Origin: Clostridiales bacterium
Lineage (GTDB): Bacteria; Bacillota; Clostridia; Oscillospirales; CAG-272
DNA length: 45,711 bases
Assembly: GCA_022791685.1 (NCBI GenBank)
Contig: JAAVZO010000030.1
Span: 1-45,711 of the forward strand
Direction: 5' to 3'
Translations under genes and position numbers: made by a program
The notes under the pieces: generated by a model
The model's input: the letters and a program-made list of their open reading frames with translations, nothing else
Databases searched by the model: none
Told to the model about the DNA's origin: nothing
In this document: one piece after another, positions 32,366 through 40,887 of the stretch
Numbering within the stretch: the first letter of the stretch is position 1
How the letters are laid out: every line of letters starts with the position of its first letter

Positions 32366-33826
32366 ATGAAAAAACGTGTAATATCCACCGCACTTTTGTT
32401 TGCAATTTTACTTGCAGCGACAGCCTGCGGCTCGAACGCCGATCCGGATACGAAGGATTCAACATCTTCTAATAATACCGAATCTGACAGCAGCATTGAA
32501 AATGAAGACACGGTGAAGTATCCTGAATATGACCTTGACCTCGGCGGCGAGACTTTCAACATTCTATACTATGACGCAGTGGTTGCCTGCGGATGGTCGA
32601 GCAGCATTCCGAATGATATAAATGTCGATGAGCAGACCGGCGATACGCTCTCGGACGCTATATATGACCGCAACCGTAAGATCGAGGAAATGTACAACTG
32701 CAAAATCGAGAAATACGATGGCGGTTGGGATGTGTATAACATATTGCAGCGCTCGGTATTGTCGCAGAGCGGAGATTACGACGCGGTAATGCCTATGTAC
32801 CTTGGCATGGCTTCGGCGATTACAAGCGGCTGCTTGGTACAGCTTGATGAGCTGCTCGACTTTGAAAAGCCGTGGTGGGATGAGAAATCGCTCGAAGGCT
32901 TCTCGGTAATGGACAAAACCTATGCTATAGCCGGCGATTTGACGTTTATGGATAAATTCAGCTTTATCACGATGTTCTTCAATAAGAACATGGCTGAGGA
33001 TTACCAGATGGACGATATCTATCAAATGGTTGTCGACTACGAATGGACGTTTGACAAAATGCTTGAACTTTGTCAGCTTGTGTCAGCTGACCTTGACAAC
33101 AACGGTGTACGTGACCGTAACGATATATTCGGCTTCTCCGGACAGAATGACGCGGCGTATGAATTGTTCCAGTCGTCGGGCGAGACCTTCTGTACTATAG
33201 ACAAAGACGGTATGCCGAAGATGTCGAACGACAGTGAGCGTGCGATTTCGATCATGTCGAGAGTATATGAGTTCATGAACGATAAGGAGAATTTCTTCAA
33301 CCGTCAGACAGCAGGATTATCTGTTGCTGATACAGTTAATATGTTCACCTCAAATCAGGTACTGTTCATCATGCGCCCTCTTCAGACGATAATGGAGCTG
33401 CGCGCAATGGACGCTGACTTTGGTATAATCCCGACTCCTTTGATGGATGATACGCAAAACGAATACCACACTTCGATAGGTCATACAGTGGCGATAGCGA
33501 CCTGCATTCCGACCGACGCACCGAGCATTGAAAATTCGGCTGCGGTGCTTGACACTCTCGCTGCTGAGTCATACTTCAGCGTAAACGACACTTTGTATGA
33601 TATGATTCTTGGTACAAAGTACGTCCGTGACGAAAACTCGACTGAGAACCTCGATATCGTGTTCAATAACGCGGTATACGACCCAGGCTGCATATATGCG
33701 TTTGGCTATATGTCTGACGGATTCATGAAGGCGGGCAATCCTGACACGGTAGCGTCGACTGTCGAGAGCTACCGCAATGCGGTAAACAGCGATATTAAAA
33801 AGCTGGTCGACTATTTGTCGGAGTAA
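32366..33826 (+). CDS. Extracellular solute-binding lipoprotein (sugar-type)
   Basis: 486 residues. Signal peptide and lipobox (LAATAC, lipidated Cys21), a Ser/Asn-rich linker, then the binding fold with LGGETFNILYY (59-69), DAIYDRNRKIEEMYNC, FEKPWWDEKS and W.FDKMLEL. A DLDNNGVRDRND loop at 242-253 fits an EF-hand-like calcium site, common in this family. It binds an oligosaccharide or similar solute for an ABC importer. No permease is encoded nearby. Good AAAAGGAG ribosome site; terminator follows. Paralogue of the proteins at 1985 and 38952. Confidence 0.9.
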   Translation: MKKRVISTALLFAILLAATACGSNADPDTKDSTSSNNTESDSSIENEDTVKYPEYDLDLGGETFNILYYDAVVACGWSSSIPNDINVDEQTGDTLSDAIYDRNRKIEEMYNCKIEKYDGGWDVYNILQRSVLSQSGDYDAVMPMYLGMASAITSGCLVQLDELLDFEKPWWDEKSLEGFSVMDKTYAIAGDLTFMDKFSFITMFFNKNMAEDYQMDDIYQMVVDYEWTFDKMLELCQLVSADLDNNGVRDRNDIFGFSGQNDAAYELFQSSGETFCTIDKDGMPKMSNDSERAISIMSRVYEFMNDKENFFNRQTAGLSVADTVNMFTSNQVLFIMRPLQTIMELRAMDADFGIIPTPLMDDTQNEYHTSIGHTVAIATCIPTDAPSIENSAAVLDTLAAESYFSVNDTLYDMILGTKYVRDENSTENLDIVFNNAVYDPGCIYAFGYMSDGFMKAGNPDTVASTVESYRNAVNSDIKKLVDYLSE

Positions 33827-33836
33827 ATAGCATAAT

Positions 33837-33865
33837 AGGCATTGCCAATTTTTTTGGCAATGCCT
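33837..33865 (+). terminator. Terminator between the lipoprotein and AraC genes
   Basis: AGGCATTGCCA and TGGCAATGCCT form a perfect 11-bp stem with a T-rich loop. The T run after the stem is weak. It may serve both strands. Confidence 0.75.
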
Positions 33866-33873
33866 GTCTTAAT

Positions 33874-34632
33874 TCAATACGTATACACCTGTTTTGACGG
33901 AGGATAACCGAACTTCTTTTTAAATGCAGTCGAGAAGTTCTTCGCATCGATAAATCCCACCTTTTCAGCTACGGCGGCGACCGTGTCATATCCGGCATTC
34001 AGCAGCGACTGCGCTTGTTCAAGCCGCATATCGTTGATATACCGCTTCGGATTGACTCCAAGCTCACCGTTAAACAAGCGCCTGAAATACGTGTCGCTCA
34101 TATGCGCACGCTCAGCGAGCAGCTCGACGCTCAGCGATGGGTCGGTATAATTCGCGGAAATGTAATCGAGTGAGTCAGCTATTATCGGGCTCAGTTTGGC
34201 GCTTCCGTCATCAAGTCCGGTTCGTATCTCGGCGAACACACGATACATCAGCGCTTCGGCACGATAGCGATATCCCGGCAGCTTTCGTGACCACTCACGA
34301 TGAGCTTCAGTGAATAGTCCAAGCATGGTGTCGAATTTGAAATCGCGCAGCACCTCCAATTCGTATGCAACGCAGTTTTCAACAGCTATGTGAAATACTA
34401 TCATTTTATCGCGCTTTGAACGGCGCAGATATGGAAAATTTGCGGGGAAGAATGCGAGGTCGTGATCGGACAGGTGTACTGTCGTTCCACCGCCTTCGAT
34501 GTCGGTATCGCCATTGATTCGCAGTGAAAGCGCACAGAATGAACGCGACCGCAGCCGCATATTGACATTTTGCTCATCGAATGCGAGCACGTCGAGTAGA
34601 TGTAAATGAAGATCGTCCTTTTCGAATATCAT
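33874..34632 (-). CDS. AraC-family transcriptional regulator
   Basis: 252 residues: a cupin-like N-terminal domain (to about 145) and a C-terminal helix-turn-helix pair (about 152-252), with LSVELLAERAHMSDTYFRRLFNGELGVNPKRYI and KNFSTAFKKKFGYPPSKQ. It lies between the solute-binding lipoprotein and the GH10 gene; the three phased boxes before the GH10 gene are its obvious candidate target. AAGGAG ribosome site 9 bases before the ATG. Confidence 0.92.
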   Translation of the reverse strand: MIFEKDDLHLHLLDVLAFDEQNVNMRLRSRSFCALSLRINGDTDIEGGGTTVHLSDHDLAFFPANFPYLRRSKRDKMIVFHIAVENCVAYELEVLRDFKFDTMLGLFTEAHREWSRKLPGYRYRAEALMYRVFAEIRTGLDDGSAKLSPIIADSLDYISANYTDPSLSVELLAERAHMSDTYFRRLFNGELGVNPKRYINDMRLEQAQSLLNAGYDTVAAVAEKVGFIDAKNFSTAFKKKFGYPPSKQVYTY

Positions 34633-34664
34633 AATGAAATTCTCCTTAGGTTGTTGTTGCTTAT

Positions 34665-34673
34665 ATTATACCA
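34665..34673 (-). promoter_or_regulatory. Extended -10 of the second AraC gene
   Basis: Minus strand TGG-TATAAT, 32 bases before the ATG; no good -35. Confidence 0.55.
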
Positions 34674-34677
34674 TGAA

Positions 34678-34785
34678 GCAAAAATGATTCGCTTGCGAAA
34701 TCATTTTTGCGAAGCCGACAATAGCGCATCCCTGCGAAGCAGGGAGCAAAAGCGCCAGCTTTTGTTAAGGGCTTACGCAAGTAAG
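34678..34785. repeat. Array of four short hairpins
   Basis: In order: GCAAAAATGATT/AATCATTTTTGC (34678-34710, 12 bp), CCCTGC-GAA-GCAGGG (34730-34744), CAAAAGC-GCCA-GCTTTTG (34747-34764) and CTTAC-GCAA-GTAAG (34772-34785). None has a T run in the plus direction. The density of perfect small hairpins suggests a repeat element or a multi-stem RNA rather than a terminator. No gene is seen between 34633 and 34924. Confidence 0.7.
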
Positions 34786-34814
34786 ACCGTATGCGTATAT
34801 TATACCACATATAG

Positions 34815-34863
34815 TTCGGAAAATCAAACCTTTTATTCCGAAAATCGAGTTTTATATTCCGAA
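34815..34863 (+). promoter_or_regulatory. Three TTCSGAA boxes at exact 21-bp steps (candidate operator)
   Basis: TTCGGAA at 34815-34821, TTCCGAA at 34836-34842 and TTCCGAA at 34857-34863. The step of 21 bp is two helical turns, typical for AraC-type dimers. The first box is inverted relative to the other two. The nearest box ends nine bases before the -10 element. Confidence 0.75.
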
Positions 34864-34869
34864 ATTACG

Positions 34870-34878
34870 TGATATAAT
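34870..34878 (+). promoter_or_regulatory. Extended -10 of the GH10 gene
   Basis: TGA-TATAAT with no good -35, 46 bases before the ATG; fits an activator-dependent promoter. Confidence 0.7.
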
Positions 34879-34924
34879 AGAGTCACATCAAGCGGCACAA
34901 GCCGTATTATCAAGGAGAAATATT

Positions 34925-36238
34925 ATGTCAAGACAGGATACAGCGCTCAAATATTATAATGAGCAGAGCGAGGCATTGAAGCTTCGTGCAGAAAGCGGGA
35001 TCGAATTATACCGCAAGGGTGACCTGAAGATCACTGTCAAGTCAGATTCGCCGCTTCCCGAGAATATCACCATTGAAGCTGAACAGCAGAACCACGAGTT
35101 CAAATTCGGTGCGAACATCTTCATGCTTGACGAGTTCGAGAATGAGGAAAAGAACGCAATATACCGCGAGAAGTTCGCCGATATTTTCAACCTCGCTACA
35201 GTTCCGTTCTATTGGTCTGACCTCGAGCCTGAGCAGGGAAAGCCGCGCTTTGCTAAGGACTCGCCGAAGATATATCGCCGTCCAGCCCCCGACCTCTGCG
35301 TTGAGTACTGCAAGGAGAAAGGCATTGAGCCAAAGTGCCACTGCCTCAACTACGATTCTTTCACTCCATTATGGACGAGAGACAGAACAGTATACGAGAA
35401 TAAGGCAATGCTCGAAAAGCGATTCCGTGAGATAGCCGAGCGATACGCAAAGGACATCCCGAGCTTTGAAGTTACCAACGAGACCCTTCAGAACGGAAAT
35501 ACCAAGTTCTTCTACGAGGACGATTTCCTCGAGTGGAGCTACCGCATGGCTGACCGCTATTTCCCAAACAACCGCCTTATCATCAACGACTACAACATCT
35601 GGTTCCCGGAAAATTACACCAACCGTCACGCATACTTCATGCAGATCGAGCGTCTGCTTCGCAACGGGATTACCCACCTCGACTCGATCGGTATGCAGTT
35701 CCACAGCTTCTTCCCGCTTGAGAGCGAGCCGAGAATGGCAAATCAGCGCTACAACCCGACTACACTTTATAAGCTGATGGACCTCTACGCAAAGCTTGGA
35801 CTTGCCGAGCAGATCACCGAAATGACGATACCGGCATACGGTGGCGATGAGGAAAACGAGTACGTACAGGCTGAGCTCATCAAGAACGTGTACACGACCT
35901 TCTTCAGCCATCCGTCAATGGAAGCTGTCATCTACTGGAATCTCGTAGACGGCTACGCAGCGTTCGCACCGCAGGGCGATATGACAGCCGGCGAGAATAA
36001 GTACTATGGCGGACTCATGCGCTTCGATATGACCGAAAAACCGGCGTACAAGACGCTGCACAAGCTCATTCACGAGGATTGGCACACATCAGCGACAGTT
36101 AGCGCGAATAACGGAAATGCCACCATCCGCGGCTTCTACGGCGACTATAAGCTCACCGTTCACGCCGGCGACAAGACCATTCCGGTCGACACCCGCATTT
36201 CGAAGGATGCTAAGAATTACCTTACGATAAATATCTGA
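34925..36238 (+). CDS. GH10 glycoside hydrolase (endo-xylanase family), intracellular
   Basis: 437 residues. The GH10 barrel starts near FGANIFMLDEF (61-71). Acid/base Glu186 lies in FEVTNETL, the family GMQFH word has Gln258 and His260, and nucleophile Glu299 lies in ITEMTIPA, where Met-Thr replaces the common Leu-Asp. IYWNLVDG follows. A small N-terminal beta domain (1-58) and a short C-terminal beta tail (395-437) flank it. There is no signal peptide, so it probably trims imported xylo-oligosaccharides. AAGGAG ribosome site; terminator-like hairpin follows. Confidence 0.9.
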   Translation: MSRQDTALKYYNEQSEALKLRAESGIELYRKGDLKITVKSDSPLPENITIEAEQQNHEFKFGANIFMLDEFENEEKNAIYREKFADIFNLATVPFYWSDLEPEQGKPRFAKDSPKIYRRPAPDLCVEYCKEKGIEPKCHCLNYDSFTPLWTRDRTVYENKAMLEKRFREIAERYAKDIPSFEVTNETLQNGNTKFFYEDDFLEWSYRMADRYFPNNRLIINDYNIWFPENYTNRHAYFMQIERLLRNGITHLDSIGMQFHSFFPLESEPRMANQRYNPTTLYKLMDLYAKLGLAEQITEMTIPAYGGDEENEYVQAELIKNVYTTFFSHPSMEAVIYWNLVDGYAAFAPQGDMTAGENKYYGGLMRFDMTEKPAYKTLHKLIHEDWHTSATVSANNGNATIRGFYGDYKLTVHAGDKTIPVDTRISKDAKNYLTINI

Positions 36239-36254
36239 TTTATCAGAATACAGC

Positions 36255-36284
36255 AAAGGAGACAGAGCAAGCTCTGTCTCCTTT
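36255..36284 (+). terminator. Hairpin after the GH10 gene
   Basis: AAAGGAGACAGAG-CAAG-CTCTGTCTCCTTT, a perfect 13-bp stem; the tail AATTGTT is only partly T. On the minus strand it is preceded by an A/T-rich tract after the regulator gene, so it may serve both. Confidence 0.75.
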
Positions 36285-36345
36285 AATTGTTGTGCAATAT
36301 TATAAGCCTTAACCAAATCAGCAAGTTTTTTATTTGCGTCTTGTA

Positions 36346-37458
36346 TTATTTGCTTTCAGTCAACTGCTTATTCTGCACTGAATCTCTCTCTATCAGATTG
36401 GCATCGAAAAGTGTTAATGGCTTTACCTGCTTTCCTTCAGCTATGTTCAACAGCAGCTGAACCGCTTTCCGTCCGATCATCTTGAAATTCTGCTCAACCG
36501 TTGTAAGCTTTACGTCCAGCATTTCGCATAGATACAGATTATCGAATCCTGTAATTGACAGCTGCTCCGGCACATTTATTCCCATGTTCTTCGCCTGACG
36601 CATGATGCGCATGGCAACTACATCATTTTCACAGATCAGCGCCGTAGGCGGATCAGGCAATGATGTCAGATATTCCAGATACTGCTGATATACCGAATCC
36701 GCACTGCGATATTGTGTCAATCTCACATCCATCTCACCGACCAACGACGAATCATATTCAATGTCATGATCCATCAATGCCCCGGCGTATCCTTTGAATC
36801 GGTATCGTGCATTCGCCTGAGCGAGCTGCGAATAGCAATAACCTATTCGCCGGTGTCCCTTTTCGATCACCAGTGACGTGATATCATACGCCGCTTTGCG
36901 GTTATCGGTCGTAACACAAGGAATGCTGCAGTTTGTCGACCAAACACGTTTATCCACTGTTACAAGCGGGATACCTGCTTTATACAGCTCTTGATAAGCC
37001 GAAAGATTCTCAAATTCACCGTTTACTGGGTAGCAGATCACACCTGTTGGCTTCTGCTCTAACATTGCTTTCAGATACTTACGTTCGGTTTCTACGCTTC
37101 TATGAGTATCATACAATATCACATTATATCCGCACTTCGCTGCCTCATCGCTGATCGACTCACACAATCCTGGTACATCCTCGTGAGGAACTGTCAACAA
37201 AAATGCGAATTTTCCTTTAGACTGTACAGGCACTGCCTTCGCATTTGAGGATTTGACAAACGAGCCGACTTTAGGTATTCGTGTGATCAAGCCGTCGGCT
37301 TTCAAAAGATTTAGCGCGTTGATGACCGTCACTCGGCTGACCCCATACATTTCCATAAGCTCATATTCAGTCGGCAGCTTGTCATTCTCTGCTAAAATAC
37401 CGCTTTTTATTTGATCGTACAGCTTATAATATATTTGCTGATATAATTTTTCTGACAT
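36346..37458 (-). CDS. GntR-headed LacI-type regulator (AraR-like)
   Basis: 370 residues. A GntR winged helix (1-68: LYDQIKSGILAENDKLPTEYELMEMYGVSRVTVINAL) is joined to a LacI/periplasmic-binding sugar sensor (80-360: RRIGYCYSQ, ICENDVVAMRIMRQA, SITGFDN). This is the architecture of AraR-type repressors of arabinose or xylan use. It starts 12 bases after the glycosidase-like lipoprotein gene and is the last gene of that operon, so it probably controls it. Confidence 0.93.
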   Translation of the reverse strand: MSEKLYQQIYYKLYDQIKSGILAENDKLPTEYELMEMYGVSRVTVINALNLLKADGLITRIPKVGSFVKSSNAKAVPVQSKGKFAFLLTVPHEDVPGLCESISDEAAKCGYNVILYDTHRSVETERKYLKAMLEQKPTGVICYPVNGEFENLSAYQELYKAGIPLVTVDKRVWSTNCSIPCVTTDNRKAAYDITSLVIEKGHRRIGYCYSQLAQANARYRFKGYAGALMDHDIEYDSSLVGEMDVRLTQYRSADSVYQQYLEYLTSLPDPPTALICENDVVAMRIMRQAKNMGINVPEQLSITGFDNLYLCEMLDVKLTTVEQNFKMIGRKAVQLLLNIAEGKQVKPLTLFDANLIERDSVQNKQLTESK

Positions 37459-37470
37459 AATACTCCTAAT

Positions 37471-38952
37471 TTATTCTACAATCTTAAATTCAGACACTAA
37501 CTTAGCTTCGCCTCCACAGAACAGCTTCTGGACAGCTCTGTATGAAGGCTTTGGCTCACCGGGCGAGTAGTCCGGATTGGTGTTCACCAGACCGAAATGC
37601 GCTTCACCGTTATATTTGCAATCCTTCTCATAATTTGGCTGATCCATCAGCTCATATACGATCACAGCGATCAAGCGCTCGGAATCATAATCATTCATCA
37701 TCTTTATGAAGGATGTGAGCCATTGTGCTTGCTGTTCGTCGGTAAAAGGTCCATTGTTTGCAGGATAATTGCACTCGGCTACCATGAAGCGATATCCTGG
37801 ATAGCGTTCTTCCATTTCATGGAAGAATTCCGCATGATCCCATGTATTCAGATCATAGATATCAAAGGCGATGATATCCCATTCCAATCCAGCTTCTATG
37901 TACCAGTCGAGCATAGGATAATGCCGCGAACCGATGTTGACTACAAGCTCTGCATCGGGCGCTGCATTGCGGAAGGCTGTCAGGGCAGCACGCATACGCT
38001 CCACACTTATAGCTACACGCTCCGGATTATAGTACTCTTGGGTCATGCCAGTCCAGTTGGTGATATTATAGTAACCTCCATTATCAGTCTTTGAACACCA
38101 GATGTCGGTCTCGTTGAAGATCTGAACATACTCCACCTTGTCCGCGAGATTCTCTGCAACAAAGGTCATTCGTTTAGCGATCTCCTCGGGAGTTTCTTCA
38201 AAATGATCCAACACCAGCATTACCTGCATACCATATTCATGGCAGCGGTCGATGATCTTGTTGATGTAGACAAGCATTTCATCGTTTGTAGGGTTATAAT
38301 TGATACGGTAAATTTTACTTCCCAGTTCAGCTGCGAGTCGGATGTGCTCCTCCTGATAAGTCTCGCTGTATACCGGAAATCCCTTATGATGACCGTTTAT
38401 ACCCCACAAAATAGTATCTTTAAGAATACTCATAGGTTCTTCTCCATTTACTTGTTTTAAAATCTTAGAATATGTGTACTCATACACACTACCGTCTGTA
38501 AGCGGCGACGGTGACCCGCTGCCGAGAATATCGGCGGCGAATTTGTCCACTATCTCCTGCATTCCCTCAATTGTTGCGGCATAGAAAATCAGCTTTTCGC
38601 CAACCATGCCGAAAGCACAGGATTCCTCCGGATTTTTGAGCATTGACACAAACTGATCGTACTCGCTCCGGTTGGTTTTTCCCATTAGGATCTCACAGGC
38701 TTGAGCTGTAGACGAATCGGTATCCCAGTCGGTGGCAAGCTTGAGCTCAATACCGGAGTAACTGCTGAAATGCTTTTTGAGCGTCACTGACAACGCCGCT
38801 TCATCAGAGGTCGAATAATCGCTTCGTACAATAACATATTGCGAGAAATCCGGCAGCTCGACCTCTACTGGTGTGTCACCTGCTGTATCTTTGCAGGCGC
38901 ACACCAGTACTAACATAATTCCCAGCAGTAAAATTAAGAAAAGTCTTTTCAT
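37471..38952 (-). CDS. Lipoprotein with clan GH-A-type glycosidase barrel
   Basis: 493 residues. Signal peptide with lipidated Cys20 (VCAC), an N-terminal alpha/beta domain (33-150) like those before GH20 or GH67 barrels, then a TIM barrel (about 178-480). Acid/base Glu281 in QIFNETD and nucleophile Glu393 in FMVAECNYP sit at strand 4 and 7 positions. The precise family is unclear; GH53- or GH5-like beta-galactanase/arabinan enzymes are options. It overlaps the binding-protein gene by one base (TAATG) and shares its operon, so capture and cleavage are probably on the same substrate. Confidence 0.8.
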   Translation of the reverse strand: MKRLFLILLLGIMLVLVCACKDTAGDTPVEVELPDFSQYVIVRSDYSTSDEAALSVTLKKHFSSYSGIELKLATDWDTDSSTAQACEILMGKTNRSEYDQFVSMLKNPEESCAFGMVGEKLIFYAATIEGMQEIVDKFAADILGSGSPSPLTDGSVYEYTYSKILKQVNGEEPMSILKDTILWGINGHHKGFPVYSETYQEEHIRLAAELGSKIYRINYNPTNDEMLVYINKIIDRCHEYGMQVMLVLDHFEETPEEIAKRMTFVAENLADKVEYVQIFNETDIWCSKTDNGGYYNITNWTGMTQEYYNPERVAISVERMRAALTAFRNAAPDAELVVNIGSRHYPMLDWYIEAGLEWDIIAFDIYDLNTWDHAEFFHEMEERYPGYRFMVAECNYPANNGPFTDEQQAQWLTSFIKMMNDYDSERLIAVIVYELMDQPNYEKDCKYNGEAHFGLVNTNPDYSPGEPKPSYRAVQKLFCGGEAKLVSEFKIVE

Positions 38953-40385
38953 TACTTACTAAAGAATTGCAGCAGCTTTGAGAGATTGGTCTCCATTGTA
39001 GACTTATTCGAATCCCAGACAGACGCAACGCCGCTATCATTCAATGCGTTTGCCATTATCGAGTTGATACCACCGCCTATACATCCAGCGAATACATAAC
39101 CGAAGTCAAAGTAAATACTGTCACGAATTATCTCCATCATTTCCTGAGACTCCTCATCGCGAGCATATTTTCCCTGCATAGCGGTCTTAAAGTAAGCGGG
39201 CGTTACGGTTTTGTAGCTCTCGTAGTTTAGGCTCTCCAATACTGCGCCTACAAGCTCTGGATTATTTATGGTTACCGGAACTAACAGGATAGATGTGGTA
39301 TCAGCAGCCTCGACACGGTAGTTCTCCTGATTTTCATCATACTTTGGAGGCGGAACGACCGCATAGTTAGATTTCATTTCACGCAGCTGAGATGTTGCAT
39401 TCAGCACGTCAAAGAAAAACAGTATATTATCCGACATGAATTTCGGTATATCCTGAACAGTCAGCCAGTAATCGGAATGACACGCAGCCGATACCTTTTC
39501 ATATGCGCTTATCAAGCGTTCGCCATACAGAGCGATTTCCGGCAGGCCGTTGGAATCGCGAGTGGTGTAATCAATAGCAAAAGCGTTTGTCAGCGAGCGG
39601 ATCGGTATATCGTGCATACCTACTCCGTAGAGGTCCTGATCGTCCATTTTGCCGTCGCCGTTGATGTCGCCGCTAACATTCTTTGCCATTTCGGTCATCA
39701 TGTCAAAGGTCCACTTACCCTCGCGGACAGCAGTGTAAAGATCTTGAACGTCATAATTGTAAGATTCGAGCAGCGTAATGTTTGCGTATCCGCAGAAAGC
39801 ATAGCGCAATACCGAGCTGCAAAGGTCTCCCATAGCGATGTACATCTTATCATTGATCGTGACATTGCTGTTGAAACCGTCCATCCACCATTCTTGGCTC
39901 AGATCAATGTATGGCAGAGTGTTGATATCAAGATATAGATCGTCCTGTATAGTAGCCGGCATATAGTGCATATATCCTGCTACGACCTGGAATGCGTCAT
40001 CATTTGCAAGAATGCTGGAAGAAACATATTTTGTAAATACGTCTTTATCAGCCCATTTTCCGGGTACGTCGATCACCTGAAGATCAACATTGAGCTTCTC
40101 GGAAACGTTTTGATTGCGGGTGTAGACCGCGTCGTTGACGACATCGCCGTTCTCCATTTCAGCGTACATTTCGTCGAGCAGGTCCGTGCGGCAGAGGATC
40201 GTGAAGGTTTCGCCGCCGAAGTCCGGAAGGTTCAGCGTATCATAATATGATGTGGTTTCAGGTGAATCGCTGGTGGGAGCAGAGGTGTCATTGTTGGACG
40301 GTGATTTTGTATCGCCGCATGAAACAAGTACTCCGCCTGCAAGCATGACACTTGCAAGTGTTATCGATGTAAGTTTTGTTTTCAT
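38952..40385 (-). CDS. Extracellular solute-binding lipoprotein (sugar-type)
   Basis: 477 residues. Signal peptide with lipidated Cys23 (VLVSC), a Ser/Thr/Asn/Pro linker, then FGGETFTIL (56-64), DAVYTRNQNVSEKLNV and LSQEWWMDGFN. A DINGDGKMDDQD loop at 240-251 is a textbook dockerin/EF-hand calcium loop. It is first of a three-gene operon with the glycosidase lipoprotein and the GntR/LacI regulator. No permease genes follow. AAGAAGGG ribosome site. No homopolymer tract lies near it, unlike its two paralogues. Confidence 0.92.
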   Translation of the reverse strand: MKTKLTSITLASVMLAGGVLVSCGDTKSPSNNDTSAPTSDSPETTSYYDTLNLPDFGGETFTILCRTDLLDEMYAEMENGDVVNDAVYTRNQNVSEKLNVDLQVIDVPGKWADKDVFTKYVSSSILANDDAFQVVAGYMHYMPATIQDDLYLDINTLPYIDLSQEWWMDGFNSNVTINDKMYIAMGDLCSSVLRYAFCGYANITLLESYNYDVQDLYTAVREGKWTFDMMTEMAKNVSGDINGDGKMDDQDLYGVGMHDIPIRSLTNAFAIDYTTRDSNGLPEIALYGERLISAYEKVSAACHSDYWLTVQDIPKFMSDNILFFFDVLNATSQLREMKSNYAVVPPPKYDENQENYRVEAADTTSILLVPVTINNPELVGAVLESLNYESYKTVTPAYFKTAMQGKYARDEESQEMMEIIRDSIYFDFGYVFAGCIGGGINSIMANALNDSGVASVWDSNKSTMETNLSKLLQFFSK

Positions 40386-40504
40386 ATCAAATAAACCCTT
40401 CTTGTGCTATTTGTATTTTGTTTTTTAAATCTAATGCTGCTTTTTTCGCGAAAATTATAGCATTTCTGGCTGCGATGATCAGGAGATATCGCGGTCTTGT
40501 ACTA

Positions 40505-40533
40505 ATTGTATCATATGCAGTAAACTTTGTCAA
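40505..40533 (-). promoter_or_regulatory. Promoter of the binding-protein/glycosidase operon
   Basis: Minus strand TTGACA (40528-40533), 17-bp spacer, TACAAT (40505-40510), giving a leader of about 110 bases. Confidence 0.8.
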
Positions 40534-40667
40534 GAGTTTTTCCAAAAAAATTCTGTTATTATTTATTCCATACAATTCTGCGGCAGAGCATGGCCTTTTC
40601 ATCAAACATATCTGATCGAAGCATAAAATATTTTTTATTACAAATAAGTTACAAATTCGCGGATGTA

Positions 40668-40696
40668 TTGCAAAATATTTACTTTGGTGGTATAAT
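40668..40696 (+). promoter_or_regulatory. Strong promoter with no gene behind it
   Basis: TTGCAA (40668-40673), 17-bp spacer, TATAAT (40691-40696) with TGG before it (extended -10). The expected start is near 40703. The next gene start is 464 bases away and a terminator-like hairpin intervenes. Confidence 0.75.
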
Positions 40697-40702
40697 TGAA
40701 TA

Positions 40703-40887
40703 GAACACATCGCGGCAAATGGATCGTGCAGGTACAATTATATTCCTGCGCTTTTTTGCCGGGCTGCACCGGGCTTACTCGCGTGTATCGCTATGCGTGC
40801 GTTCATTCGTTGGTTCGAATCCAACCGGAGCTTTTGGCTCTGCCAGTGGTTTGGCTGTCTCCAAAGGAGGCATATTTTGGTTTTTTT
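40703..40887 (+). ncRNA. Candidate structured ncRNA of about 185 nt
   Basis: Bounded by a strong promoter and a hairpin plus U-rich tail. Stems visible: GCAGG/CCTGC (40728-40749), CCGG/CCGG around 40759-40772, a 9-bp stem with G-U pairs near 40780-40801, and a T-arm-like hairpin GTTGG-TTCGAAT-CCAAC at 40809-40825 with the canonical T-loop. There is no matching acceptor or anticodon arm, so it is not a tRNA. I do not recognise it as 6S, tmRNA, SRP RNA or RNase P RNA. An overlapping open frame (to 41125) lacks protein character. Confidence 0.45.
40857..40887 (+). terminator. Terminator-like hairpin ending the candidate ncRNA
   Basis: GTCTCC-AAA-GGAGGC (40857-40871) followed by ATATTTTGG and seven T. 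The stem is short. Confidence 0.5.

Noticed and set aside
34678..34785. CRISPR array
   Set aside because: The hairpins differ from each other and there are no regular spacers. No CRISPR-like direct repeats occur anywhere in the window.
40752..40833. tRNA gene
   Set aside because: The T-arm is canonical, but no sequence upstream pairs with the would-be acceptor 3' strand CGGAGCT, and no anticodon arm with the right spacing is found.
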